NCBI GenBank assembly: GCA_020247545.1
Contig: JADCIX010000020.1
Coordinates: 19,990-83,989, forward strand
Reading direction: 5' to 3'
DNA: 64,000 bases
Origin: Rhodocyclaceae bacterium
Lineage (GTDB): Bacteria > Pseudomonadota > Gammaproteobacteria > Burkholderiales > Usitatibacteraceae
The notes beneath the pieces were generated by a model. That model saw only the letters and a program-made list of their open reading frames with translations. It did no database searches and was not told the origin of the DNA. A program made the position numbers and the translations under genes. Positions within the stretch are counted from its first letter, which is position 1. Each line of letters starts with the position of its first letter. This document shows positions 54,315 to 62,944 of the stretch, piece after piece.

Positions 54315-54755
54315 TTGAACACAGTAAAAAATGCACTCGCTCAAAAAAACGGCACCCTCGTACATGTCCGTTCTGACGAAATGGTATTCAAGGCCTTACA
54401 ATTGATGCGCGACAACCGCGTTCGGTCGGTTCTGGTGATTGACGACGGTGTTCTGGTCGGAATCATCACGCAAGGCGACTGCGCCATAAAGGTTCTGCTG
54501 CCGGGGCTGGATGCAAAGGAGTCGGTGGTCAGCAGTGTCATGACTCGCGATCCCATGACTGTCAAGCTAAGTGATCCGCTTGAAGCGTGTATGGGGCTAA
54601 TGGCCGCGCGCGGATTTCGCCATCTTCCGGTCCTTGACGCAGGCAAGGTTGTCGGTGTGATCTCGATCGGGGATGTGGTCAAGGACATCATTCGTGAGAT
54701 GGGGCACACGATTAGCTTTCTGGAGACCTACATCAAGGGCCACGGCGTTTCTTGA
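54315..54755 (+). CDS. CBS-domain pair protein
   Basis: The 146-residue protein consists of two CBS motifs (about residues 8-65 and 73-130; LVIDDGVLVGIITQGDC and LPVLDAGKVVGVISIGDVV). Such stand-alone CBS pairs bind adenylates and regulate partners. The start is TTG with AAGGGGA upstream, and no ATG precedes the first CBS motif. The 260-bp gap before it contains no gene. Confidence 0.85.
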   Translation: MNTVKNALAQKNGTLVHVRSDEMVFKALQLMRDNRVRSVLVIDDGVLVGIITQGDCAIKVLLPGLDAKESVVSSVMTRDPMTVKLSDPLEACMGLMAARGFRHLPVLDAGKVVGVISIGDVVKDIIREMGHTISFLETYIKGHGVS

Positions 54756-55004
54756 GTCCGGTTCTTTCGGCCAGGCTGTCGCCGATGGCGTCCTGATTCA
54801 CCGCATGGCGGGGTGCAAACGAACAAAAGCGACAAAGGCCGCGTTATTAATAAACTGCCTAGGTCGAATGTGTTTCGAAGCGTCAAACCCGCGCCATGCT
54901 TGAGCCGGTGTGGTTGAATTTCTTATTCGCAAGCCTCGCACCCCGCTCCCCGGACCTCTTCCGGCCCTTGCTGATTGCCGGTGAAACCCCTATGCTCAAA
55001 CCAA

Positions 55005-55727
55005 ATGCCTACCGTTGAGTTAACGCGCCAAATCACTGCCGAGGAGCGCGCGGCCGTGAGCAAGCGCATGCCTGAGGCGACATCTGGGTGGATGGACCGC
55101 GACCTGTTGTCATACGCAGCAGGCATGGCCATGGGGCTGATGACGCTGTTTTTGATCGCTTCGGGAATCGTCACTGTCGCGGGACATCTGCTCGCCAGCC
55201 CGGTTGCCTCTAGCTGGTTGGACTGGGCAGCCCCCTATGGGCTCGTCGGCAGTCTTGTGGGCGGTATCGGGATGGCCGTGCATGAAAAGGTCCGTGAGGT
55301 GCGAGCGATTGGGCAGATCCGCCGTTCCTTAAGCGGCGACCAAGTTCATGCAACCACCTACGACATCGTGGCGGTCAAGCGCTACCAGGAGCCTGAGCAC
55401 GGCGGCCTCGTTTACCTGCTTCTCACGGACGATGGACGGGTTCTGAGCGTGTTCGACGACGAGAGCCAGAGCAACGGTGTGGACAACAAGAATCCGCTGG
55501 ACAGCGCGTTCCGCCCCAAGGCCAGGATCGAGCTCGTCGAAACTCTGGATCGCAGTCGGGTCATCAACGAGACTTGGTCAGGTGCTGAACTGCCCGTGCC
55601 TAATCCTGTGCCATTGAACCTATCGAGGTGGCCCGAACACGGCGAGATCGTGAACGTCGCCTGGGAAGCTTGCGATCACCACTTCGGCGCGCGACCGCGA
55701 TACAAGCGGACCAGAATAGCAAACTAG
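55005..55727 (+). CDS. Hypothetical membrane protein
   Basis: I do not recognise this gene. The 240-residue product has a polar N-terminus, two membrane segments (about residues 34-62 and 73-91), and a cytoplasmic or exported C-terminal half. That half contains VYLLLTDDGRVLSVFDDESQS and a run of conserved-looking acidic residues. The ATG at 55005 was chosen over a TTG at 54975. Its higher GC and different codon use compared with neighbours suggest recent acquisition. Confidence 0.6.
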   Translation: MPTVELTRQITAEERAAVSKRMPEATSGWMDRDLLSYAAGMAMGLMTLFLIASGIVTVAGHLLASPVASSWLDWAAPYGLVGSLVGGIGMAVHEKVREVRAIGQIRRSLSGDQVHATTYDIVAVKRYQEPEHGGLVYLLLTDDGRVLSVFDDESQSNGVDNKNPLDSAFRPKARIELVETLDRSRVINETWSGAELPVPNPVPLNLSRWPEHGEIVNVAWEACDHHFGARPRYKRTRIAN

Positions 55728-56135
55728 CCACGTCTCATTGACGTGCCTTCGACTACTACTGCTAAGAAACCAAGAGGCTCGATGTATTTCCGGGTCGACA
55801 TGTCTGCCTGCCTCGCCGCCCCCGCCTCCGTCTCGATGGCGTGCCGATAACGGTCGTCATGCGGCCTTCATTCGCAATTCTGTGCATCAACATGCAAAAC
55901 CACCATCACATGGCCATTGATATTGGCAGTGTCTGATATCGCGTGGCCGTTGGCCTTGATCACGGTAGCGCCATTGACGCCAAACGCATGCTCGAACTCA
56001 GGGGGCGATCAACGCGCTTGATGATCCGATTGCCGTGTTGGTTGAACAATCCGCCATGGCGCAACGCCTGCCGATCTACTGTGCTTTGGCAAGACGAGCA
56101 TCCAAGGTATTAGAGTCACTTAGAAGTCACCTAGA
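55728..56135. other. Gene-poor stretch between hypothetical and lysR-type genes
   Basis: No convincing gene lies in these 408 bp. A 47-codon open stretch on the minus strand (56008-55868) without a start codon reads like a possible coding fragment, with GVNGATVIKANGHAISD. It is not recognised and may be chance. A plus frame at 56035 runs into the antisense of the LysR gene. The area looks like eroded DNA. Confidence 0.4.
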
Positions 56136-57089
56136 TCAGGTTGAGCAATCGAACATAGCAAAGAAAGCGCTTGCTGCCGGGGTGCGCATTTCGAACTGCT
56201 GTACCCACCATTGCCCCGATTTGCCGAGCGTATCTCTGCGCCAAGTCAAGCAAAATGCCGCTTGCGGACGCGGTTGCTCGACATCTAATCGAACCAAGGC
56301 CCCGCGCTGCATCTCGGATTGGACCAAGTGGCGAGGCAGGAAGCCGGCGCCGTAGCCCTGCAACTGTGCGGCGAGCTTGTCGCCCATGGTGCTGACTGTC
56401 AGGGTGTTTTGTCCGGCGAGTAGGCCAATGGTGCGCGGCGGGCGAGATCTAGAGGTGTCAGCAACACTCACCGCGCGGTGCATTCGCACTTCAGCATCAC
56501 TTAGTGGTCGCCCCACCTGCTTTGCGAGCGCTGCGAGCGGATGGTCTGGCGCCACCACGTAATCAAATGACAGCGTGCCCAGCGGACACGCTGCATACCC
56601 ACCGCCCGGCGGGATGCCTCCTGCTCCCATACCGGCAATGACGATGTCGGCGCGATCCGCTTCGAGTGCGTCCCAGCATCCACCGAACGCTTCTTCTCGT
56701 AGTTGCAGTCGCGTACCTGAACACAATGCATCGAATGCGGGCAGTAGTGGATACAAGCTTTTCACGCCAAAAACGGTATCGACCGCGATACGAAGCTCTG
56801 CTTCCCACCCTGAAGCGAGTAGTGTGAGGCGCCGCTCGATGTCGCTCACGCTGCGTAAAAGACGTCCGGCCTCAAGGAGAAAATCAGCGCCGATGGGCGT
56901 GAGCTTGATGGCTCGCCCGGTTCGATCAAACAACTGAATGCCAAGACTGAGCTCAAGCTGGGCCACGCTGTAGCTGATTGCTGAGGGCACCTTGTGCAAT
57001 TCTTCGGCTGCCTTCGCGAATGAAGAGTGACGAGCGACCGCCTCCAATACTGTTAACGCGTCAAGAGAAAACTTTGGTGAAGTAGTCAT
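56136..57089 (-). CDS. LysR-type transcriptional regulator
   Basis: The 317-residue regulator has an N-terminal winged helix (LDALTVLEAVARHSSFAKAAEELHKVPSAISY; key part SFAKAAEELH), followed by a linker helix and effector-binding domain. The ATG at 57089 starts MTTSPKFSLDAL; the frame is open to 57122. It is divergent from a secreted NTF2-like protein gene, and a 13-bp palindrome lies between them. LysR regulators commonly control such divergent genes. Confidence 0.9.
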   Translation of the reverse strand: MTTSPKFSLDALTVLEAVARHSSFAKAAEELHKVPSAISYSVAQLELSLGIQLFDRTGRAIKLTPIGADFLLEAGRLLRSVSDIERRLTLLASGWEAELRIAVDTVFGVKSLYPLLPAFDALCSGTRLQLREEAFGGCWDALEADRADIVIAGMGAGGIPPGGGYAACPLGTLSFDYVVAPDHPLAALAKQVGRPLSDAEVRMHRAVSVADTSRSRPPRTIGLLAGQNTLTVSTMGDKLAAQLQGYGAGFLPRHLVQSEMQRGALVRLDVEQPRPQAAFCLTWRRDTLGKSGQWWVQQFEMRTPAASAFFAMFDCST

Positions 57090-57162
57090 GATCAATTTTT
57101 TTGATGGCCACCAACGAAACATTTTGCTTTTGTTTGCTCACGCCGCCTCGCAAAATAGCACG

Positions 57163-57175
57163 ACGAGTGACTCGT
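57163..57175. promoter_or_regulatory. Putative LysR operator
   Basis: ACGAGTGACTCGT is a perfect inverted repeat (6-bp arms around one base) in the 130-bp gap between the divergent LysR gene and its neighbour. It is a candidate regulator site, with no other evidence. Confidence 0.4.
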
Positions 57176-57219
57176 ACGTTCAATCCCCCTCCCCCAATGT
57201 CGGTTTATCCAGGAATTTT

Positions 57220-58086
57220 ATGATCTTCTCACCTAGACTCCCATTTATGACCTTAGTCAGTATAGGGCTGACACTCCTAATCCTCGCCAGTTCGCAGACA
57301 GTAGTGGCTGCTTCAACGCCGGCCAGAGTTGTCACCATGACCTACCTTAAGTCTGAGCCTGGTAAGTTAGACCAGCTTGAGCGCTACGTGCGGTCTAATT
57401 GGTTTGCAATGGATGCAGAGGCAGTTCGCCAAGGGTTGTTCGTCAACTATGAATGGTTAGATACGGGTAGCGATGATGGCACTTGGAACGCGCTGGTGAT
57501 GGTCACGTACAACGATGAGCGAGGCTTTGCTGGTATCGAGCAGCGCTGGGCGGCGATTAAGGCGGCGCACAAAGAGGTGCGCATAAACGGCGCTGGGATG
57601 AAGGAGTTAGGCCGTGTCGTAGAGAGCAAGACTCTTTTTGAGCGTCAACCCTTCTTGGCAAAGGGACAGCAGACGGCCAATTTAAGCGCTGCACTAGCCG
57701 ACCAAAGCTCTCTCCCCACGTCTCCAGTAGATGTGTCAGGTGCTAGGCAAGCTGTCGAAGAGTATTTCCGGGCAGCCGACTCCGGCAAGGCTGAAAATGT
57801 ACGAGATACTTTTTGGCCGAGTGGTCGCTTCGAGGGTGTAAGCAAAGGAACGCTGATTTCCATGAGCGGCGAGGAGTTTGCGACCAAAAATTTCAAGGGT
57901 CAGCCGCCCAGTTATGTCAACAACGTCAAGCGTACAATCGAGTGGATTAATGTCTCTGGTCCCGCAGGTGTCGCGCGAGTCAAGATCGAGATTGGGACGA
58001 CAACGGTCTACTTTGATTACTTCATTTTGTACAGGGTCAATGGAGTGTGGAAGATTGGCCTGAAAGCATTCGCCAATCCTGAGTGA
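57220..58086 (+). CDS. Secreted protein with NTF2-like domain
   Basis: The 288-residue protein begins at the ATG at 57220 with a signal peptide ending near VVAAS. The first half resembles a dimeric alpha-beta barrel (TYLKSEPGKLDQLERYV). The second half (about 160-285) is an NTF2-like/SnoaL-type fold with VEEYFRAADSGKAENVRDTF and a C-terminal VNGVWKIGLKAFAN. Function is unknown. It is divergent from a LysR regulator that probably controls it. Confidence 0.75.
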   Translation: MIFSPRLPFMTLVSIGLTLLILASSQTVVAASTPARVVTMTYLKSEPGKLDQLERYVRSNWFAMDAEAVRQGLFVNYEWLDTGSDDGTWNALVMVTYNDERGFAGIEQRWAAIKAAHKEVRINGAGMKELGRVVESKTLFERQPFLAKGQQTANLSAALADQSSLPTSPVDVSGARQAVEEYFRAADSGKAENVRDTFWPSGRFEGVSKGTLISMSGEEFATKNFKGQPPSYVNNVKRTIEWINVSGPAGVARVKIEIGTTTVYFDYFILYRVNGVWKIGLKAFANPE

Positions 58087-58341
58087 AACGTAGTTGAAGG
58101 GGAAAATGCAAACGGCATTTGCGCTTGCTGGGATTGTATGGACGAAGCCAGTATCAGCAAATGAACAGGGGCCTTTTCCTCATGGCGCTACCTTAAGTTC
58201 AACTCTACATTGGTTCGGATGTACGCAATCCATTTGTATCAGCCATCGAAGATTTCGACGCAGGCGGTAACTGACGGTTCATTCGGGCAGCTTACGCTCG
58301 GTCGAGTGCGAGTTGTCATCCACAAGCTTTACTTGTACTAG
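58087..58341. other. Non-coding stretch before the second inverted-repeat element
   Basis: There are 255 bp with no recognised gene. One 54-codon frame at 58106-58270 has an AAGGGG site and a hydrophobic start, but an Arg-rich end and no resemblance to known proteins. The CTAG target-site copy of the next element ends the stretch. Confidence 0.4.
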
Positions 58342-58596
58342 CCTGAATATTTCATGGGTCGCCGGTTGCTTAGCAGGACGTTGCCTGTGGGCGACTGGCA
58401 AAATTGGCAAACCAATTTGGCTCGTTTCTCCCTTGCTGTGGATGCGGGCTGCAGGTTCGCTGGCGGGCGATTCGACGGCAATGTTCCGCCTTGCTGCCGA
58501 GGCATAGCCCGCGATGCTGTGGTCGGTCAGGCAAAAAACCGCTCGCCTGTTCACCTACTCGCCCGCTTTCCAACCCGCCGCCATGAAATGTTCAGG
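58342..58596. mobile_element. Small inverted-repeat element (MITE-like), longer copy
   Basis: This 255-bp element has 16-bp terminal inverted repeats, CCTGAATATTTCATGG and the complement of CCTGAACATTTCATGG, flanked by CTAG and TTAG. The ends and internal blocks (such as GTGGTCGGTCAGGCAAAAAA) are nearly identical to 38778-38956. No transposase is encoded. Flanks of the YTAG type resemble the target sites used by some IS5-related elements, which is inference. Confidence 0.8.
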
Positions 58597-58712
58597 TTAG
58601 GCCGCTCATCTCATTTGTTGTCCCTTCGCTATCGGGGAAATCGAATTGCTGCATAAGGTCACGGCACGCCTTCGCGCCGCCGAATAGCAGGCATTCCTGG
58701 CGGCTAAATCTC

Positions 58713-59072
58713 GTGTCGCTCGTCGTTCCAATCACACCCTCGGCGTGTACGAAATGCGCCATCAAGGCGAAATGCACGCCTAGCAACTACCGTCACATCA
58801 GTCGCTGGGAACATGAGGAGGTGATTGAGCGAATGCAGAAGCGGATGGAGGCGATGCCGGACGCATCGAATGTCAGGCGCTCGACCGTCGAACACACCAT
58901 TGGTACGCTCAAAGCGTGGATGGGTGCCACCCATTTCCTGACAAGAACACTACCGCGTGTCAGTACTGAGATGAGTTTGCATGTGCTGGCGTATAACCTG
59001 AAGCGAATGATGAAGATTATGGGAATAAAGCCGCTGATAGAGGCAATAAAAGCGCAGCACGCAATGATTTGA
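58713..59072 (+). pseudogene. Transposase C-terminal remnant (DDE, IS1182-like)
   Basis: Only about the last 119 residues of a DDE transposase remain. They include CTKCAIKAKC (a CxxC pair region), SRWEHEEVIERM, TVEHTIGTLKAWMGATHF and the terminal LAYNLKRMMKIMG, the usual C-terminus of IS1182-like transposases. The catalytic N-terminal part is missing and the sequence before 58713 is not in frame, so the element is dead. The inverted-repeat element lies just upstream. Confidence 0.75.
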
Positions 59073-59365
59073 GGACTTACTTCGGCGCGATTGCAAAAAT
59101 CTGACGTCAAAAATTGCGCGCATGAAAAAAATGCGCCCCACTCAGCTCTGCTACATTTCTGTTTTTACACAGCCTCGGCCAGAAGCCGCGCTTCCCGAGT
59201 GTCTTCTGATTTCGTACATTGATCCAGTGAATTCGATGAAAAACAATGTGACCGCCACCCCTGGTGTTTGCGAGCTGCTCGCTGCTGACGGTGTTTACGC
59301 AAGCTTGCGCCGCCCGCACTTCGCCAGTACAGCCGCAGAATGATTTCCGCCCCGGGCCTCCAAAC
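59073..59365. other. Non-coding stretch with a possible IS right end
   Basis: No gene was found in these 293 bp. GTTTTTACACAGCCTCGGCC at about 59159-59178 resembles the outer end of many DDE insertion sequences, so it may be the right end of the degraded element that left the transposase remnant. The rest is anonymous spacer before the FkbM gene. Confidence 0.4.
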
Positions 59366-60151
59366 ATGAATACAACTCACTTCAATCCGATTAAGACCCT
59401 ACTACAAATTGTTTTGCATCTGTACTACAAGATCCGTCTGCCGTTGCGCTCAGGAAGCAAATGGCGGGCTAAGCAGCATACGGATCTAATGTGGCTGCTA
59501 CCGATTAAAACTTCCATCGGGCTACTGAGATACGGACACAAGTCCATGTCTCAGCATCGGCAAGACTTGTTTGTCCTCTCGCAATTGAATTTCAAGAGGA
59601 ATGGATTCTTTGTAGAGTTCGGCGCAACAAATGGCATCGCCCTCAGCAACAGCCATCTCCTAGAACACGAATTTGGCTGGAACGGGATCCTAGCTGAACC
59701 AGCGACATATTGGCATCAGGCCTTGCAAAAGAATAGAAAGTGCCACATTGAAACTGACTGCGTTTGGCGCGATTCGGTTTCGACATTAACCTTTCACGAA
59801 GTAGACAATCCCGAGCTCTCGACCATCGGTGAGTATGGCGTTGCTGATTTTCATCAGGATGCAAGAAAAAACAAGCGGGTATATGAGGTGAGGACGATCT
59901 CGCTCGAAGACATGTTGGTCAAATTTGGCGCGCCTCACACAATTGATTTTCTCTCGATCGACACCGAGGGTAGTGAGTTCGAAATTTTGAACTCCTTCAA
60001 CTTTGATAAGTATCGATTCAACGTCATTATTTGTGAGCACAACTTCACGCCTGCCAGAGAGCTTATCTTCTCCCTGCTTACGCAGCATGGTTACGTGAGG
60101 AAATTTGAAAGTCTCTCCGACGTTGATGATTGGTATGTGCGTGTCGAGTAG
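59366..60151 (+). CDS. FkbM-family methyltransferase
   Basis: The 261-residue protein has the SAM-binding core of FkbM methyltransferases: FFVEFGATNGIALSNSHLLE (key part VEFGATNG), GWNGILAEP and IDFLSIDTEGSEFEIL. Such enzymes O-methylate sugars in polysaccharides, or small molecules. The ATG at 59366 is chosen; the frame extends to 59264. It is more AT-rich than its surroundings and lies next to an IS remnant, consistent with transfer. The surface-polysaccharide genes that follow suggest a glycan substrate. Confidence 0.85.
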   Translation: MNTTHFNPIKTLLQIVLHLYYKIRLPLRSGSKWRAKQHTDLMWLLPIKTSIGLLRYGHKSMSQHRQDLFVLSQLNFKRNGFFVEFGATNGIALSNSHLLEHEFGWNGILAEPATYWHQALQKNRKCHIETDCVWRDSVSTLTFHEVDNPELSTIGEYGVADFHQDARKNKRVYEVRTISLEDMLVKFGAPHTIDFLSIDTEGSEFEILNSFNFDKYRFNVIICEHNFTPARELIFSLLTQHGYVRKFESLSDVDDWYVRVE

Positions 60152-60202
60152 AGCCGATGCTCCTCGCTTGCTGACATTCACAATCGATGCTGCTGACTTT
60201 CC

Positions 60203-61255
60203 TTAACCATCCAGTACGTTAGAAGTGTTCAATTGGGCGCCAATGGCATCAATCACAATGTGGTCAGGCCACTCCGCAAGTGCGAGGCGATTAACAATTG
60301 CCCGAGCTCGTTCGCCGACAGGAGCCCACTGATCTGGCTCAGCCCAAGTGCTCGCAAAGAGCCCGATCACACCGCCAGGTGTTGCGGCCGCAAAATGCAT
60401 CAAGCCGCTGTCCGGAAAAATGGATGTTCTTGCTTGGGCAATGACGGCGATGATCTTACGGACATCCTTGCTGGCGGGCGTCAATGCGATTAAGTAGTCG
60501 GGCTTTGAACGCATCACTTCCGTGGCAAGCTGGTCATCTCCACGGTACAAGGGACTATCGGTACCACCGGGCGTCCAAACAAGCACGGTTTTGAGGTGGT
60601 AACAATTGAATAGATGTTCTGCCCAAGTGAGTATTTGTGACGCAGAAGGTTGCTTTTCCGGGAATCTCGCGCCTGTACCGATCACCGCGAATTTTCCTGC
60701 CTCCAGCTGATGGTGGTTCATAAACGCAATGGCAAATTCACGCGATCCAGCACAGGACTCAAAAACCGGCGGCGGGAGAGGCAGCGGGAGTTCAACGCCT
60801 AGCGGGGTGAGCTGGTTTGCAATCCGCAGGGTTTCGTGACCCGCAACTGGCACCAACATCGAGTCCGTGAGCCGTCTTCGCCATATCGATTCATTCGTAT
60901 AACCGATTGTTCGCTTAGCCCCCACCGCTAACGCACGCTTGAGTGCCCGCGGAGACTCGTTCCCGCCGGCTGCAATCGCCACATCAAACCCCTCACGACG
61001 AAGGGCAAAGAACAGCTTGAGTTGACCCCACGCTGCGCGGAAGTCGACCCGTCGCCCCGTACGGACACGCTGATACGTCCACAAATGGTCAACGTCGTTG
61101 TTTTCTGCGACTACCCAAGCGTTGTAGCCACTTGCTAGCAAATGAATTTCACTTCCCGGACTTGTCTCATTGAGCGCCGCACGCAGCACGCGCAAGGCTG
61201 GCGTTGTTAGCAGCATGTCGCCAATTTTGTCGCGTTTGACTATGAGTATTTTCAT
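60203..61255 (-). CDS. Glycosyltransferase family 9 (heptosyltransferase-like)
   Basis: The 350-residue GT9 protein starts MKILIVKRDKIGDMLLTTPA. The C-terminal domain has SIFPDSGLMHFAAATPGGVIGLFA, matching the DSG/MH nucleotide-sugar region, and VIGTGARFPEKQ in the acceptor-side loop. The ATG at 61255 is preferred over 61348, which would overlap the ligase gene. It lies 41 bp after the O-antigen ligase gene, so they form a unit. The sugar donor is unknown. Confidence 0.85.
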   Translation of the reverse strand: MKILIVKRDKIGDMLLTTPALRVLRAALNETSPGSEIHLLASGYNAWVVAENNDVDHLWTYQRVRTGRRVDFRAAWGQLKLFFALRREGFDVAIAAGGNESPRALKRALAVGAKRTIGYTNESIWRRRLTDSMLVPVAGHETLRIANQLTPLGVELPLPLPPPVFESCAGSREFAIAFMNHHQLEAGKFAVIGTGARFPEKQPSASQILTWAEHLFNCYHLKTVLVWTPGGTDSPLYRGDDQLATEVMRSKPDYLIALTPASKDVRKIIAVIAQARTSIFPDSGLMHFAAATPGGVIGLFASTWAEPDQWAPVGERARAIVNRLALAEWPDHIVIDAIGAQLNTSNVLDG

Positions 61256-61296
61256 TCGCGGGGAAGTTCTGTTGACGAGTGACGATTCTGCATCTC

Positions 61297-62568
61297 TCAG
61301 GCCGCCGTATCTTCGGCGTCTCTCAGCCGCTGTGACGACGTCTCCCACGCCGTGGCATACATCGTCGGGTCGCGCCAGTCACAAATGGCAAACAACATGC
61401 CGACCAAAGCCCCAAACAGTAAGGCCGCATGCCGGCTGAAGAAATCATCAGTCATGTTGCGTAGAAAGACCCCTCCGACTAGGGCGACGCCACACGCCGC
61501 GACCGCGCAAACCTGCGGCGATAGGTGTCGACGGCACAAAAATCCATAGCCAATCCCAGCAAACAAGACCAAAACTGCGATCGCGCCGGGAATCCCCATT
61601 TGGATGGCCGCATTCAAGACGAAATTGTGCGCTTGCTTGAAGTGCTCCCTGAACCAAGGTTCGGCAAAGCGCATTGACAGTGCATTTTTTGCTTCTTCTG
61701 TCGCAAACCCATAGCCGGTGAAAGGGCGTTCCGCAATGGTGCGTACCGCCGCTTCCCAAATGAGATATCTATCATCCTGCCGAAGCATGCCCACGACCCC
61801 ATTCCCTGCCTCAGGGTAGTACGCTGCACGCGCAGTCGAAGCTGCGTAGAACAAACCCACGGACAAAATCGGGCAAAGGACGAAGGCGGCTATCCTGGCC
61901 GAGCTCTTAAGCACCCCGTTTCGCTTGTTCATCGTTAAGTAGGCTAGGAACATGACACCAAAACATAACCAAACCACTCGATTTGCGGTAAGCCAAGCAG
62001 CCGCCACAACGACGCATGTGGCCAGAGCCGCGAGCCACAACGCAAGCCCCGGTTTGGGCCATCGCAGAAGCCACGCAAGGGGCAGCAGCGAAGCCAACAT
62101 GACCAGCCAAGTCGAAAGCCAACCAACGTTAACGTATCTTGGGGCGTAGGTCGCGATTCCTGGCTGAAAGGGTTCGATCAGCAGCATCGCTGTCAGCACC
62201 AACAGGCCCACCAACAGCGCGACTAGCCAAATCGCGACGATACGAGGAGATCGGCCAAGCGAGTAGAAGACAATCCCGGCAAGTAGTGGCGTTATAACAT
62301 CGCCTCGCCATGAAACGAGACTCAACGACCAGTTAGGCCCGATTAGTGAGTAAAAAAACACGACCGCAACCCACGTTAGCACAGATGCTCGGAACAAGAC
62401 CCCTTTCGGGAATTCAATGGTTCGTACGCGCGTTTTCCACCACAAAAAAATCAGCAACAAAAGTGCCACCAACAGTGCGGAGGCACGAAGCCCCGCGCTC
62501 GCCCGAAACGGGGCGAAAAATATGGAAATAGTGGCCAACAGGACAGCAACCTGCATGTGATATGACAT
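61297..62568 (-). CDS. O-antigen ligase / Wzy-like polymerase family protein
   Basis: The 423-residue membrane protein has about 11-12 hydrophobic segments and a large periplasmic loop near residues 250-330. The loop contains ERPFTGYGFATEE and HFKQAHNFVLNAAIQMGIPG, the Wzy_C signature with a conserved His-Asn pair. Members are WaaL ligases or polymerases of surface glycans. The frame starts with TTG at 62616, and I chose the ATG at 62568. Its product should work with the neighbouring GT9 and GT2 enzymes. Confidence 0.85.
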   Translation of the reverse strand: MSYHMQVAVLLATISIFFAPFRASAGLRASALLVALLLLIFLWWKTRVRTIEFPKGVLFRASVLTWVAVVFFYSLIGPNWSLSLVSWRGDVITPLLAGIVFYSLGRSPRIVAIWLVALLVGLLVLTAMLLIEPFQPGIATYAPRYVNVGWLSTWLVMLASLLPLAWLLRWPKPGLALWLAALATCVVVAAAWLTANRVVWLCFGVMFLAYLTMNKRNGVLKSSARIAAFVLCPILSVGLFYAASTARAAYYPEAGNGVVGMLRQDDRYLIWEAAVRTIAERPFTGYGFATEEAKNALSMRFAEPWFREHFKQAHNFVLNAAIQMGIPGAIAVLVLFAGIGYGFLCRRHLSPQVCAVAACGVALVGGVFLRNMTDDFFSRHAALLFGALVGMLFAICDWRDPTMYATAWETSSQRLRDAEDTAA

Positions 62569-62944
62569 CAGCGGCGGCGTCGACAGAGTGACGTTGGGAA
62601 GTGTTTGGTTCCACAACTAGGTAGCCGCCATTGCCTCATTTTGCGATTCATATCATTGGACTCGCTTTTGGTTTGATGCAACTGGATCACGTGCCGCCGA
62701 GGGTGGGAATTCAAGAGTTTAATGAATTGAAGCCGCATTAGTTGCAGGGTAGCGACCCTACGACATTCGACTAGGGAGTATTCAAGGCGAGTTAGAAAAT
62801 GATTGGACGTACAAGGTAAGGACCTTCGAGGCACACACACAGCGGCGGGAGAAAATTATATGCGAGCCTCGTTGTCCCCCAGAATACGCGTGGTGCCAGG
62901 TGTCAGAAAACGGTTCTGCGTTGGCTGCGTGATATCCTTTTCCG
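62569..62944. other. Divergent gap between O-antigen ligase and GT2 genes
   Basis: This 376-bp gap is non-coding. It contains a small hairpin (AGGGT/ACCCT near 62735-62750) but no JUMPstart-like element or convincing promoter was recognised. Both flanking genes are read away from it, so their promoters must lie here. Confidence 0.5.

Noticed and set aside
58106..58270. 54-codon ORF with an AAGGGG site and hydrophobic start
   Set aside because: The end is Arg-rich and not protein-like, the second half is not conserved in any family I recognise, and it lies in eroded DNA next to mobile elements.
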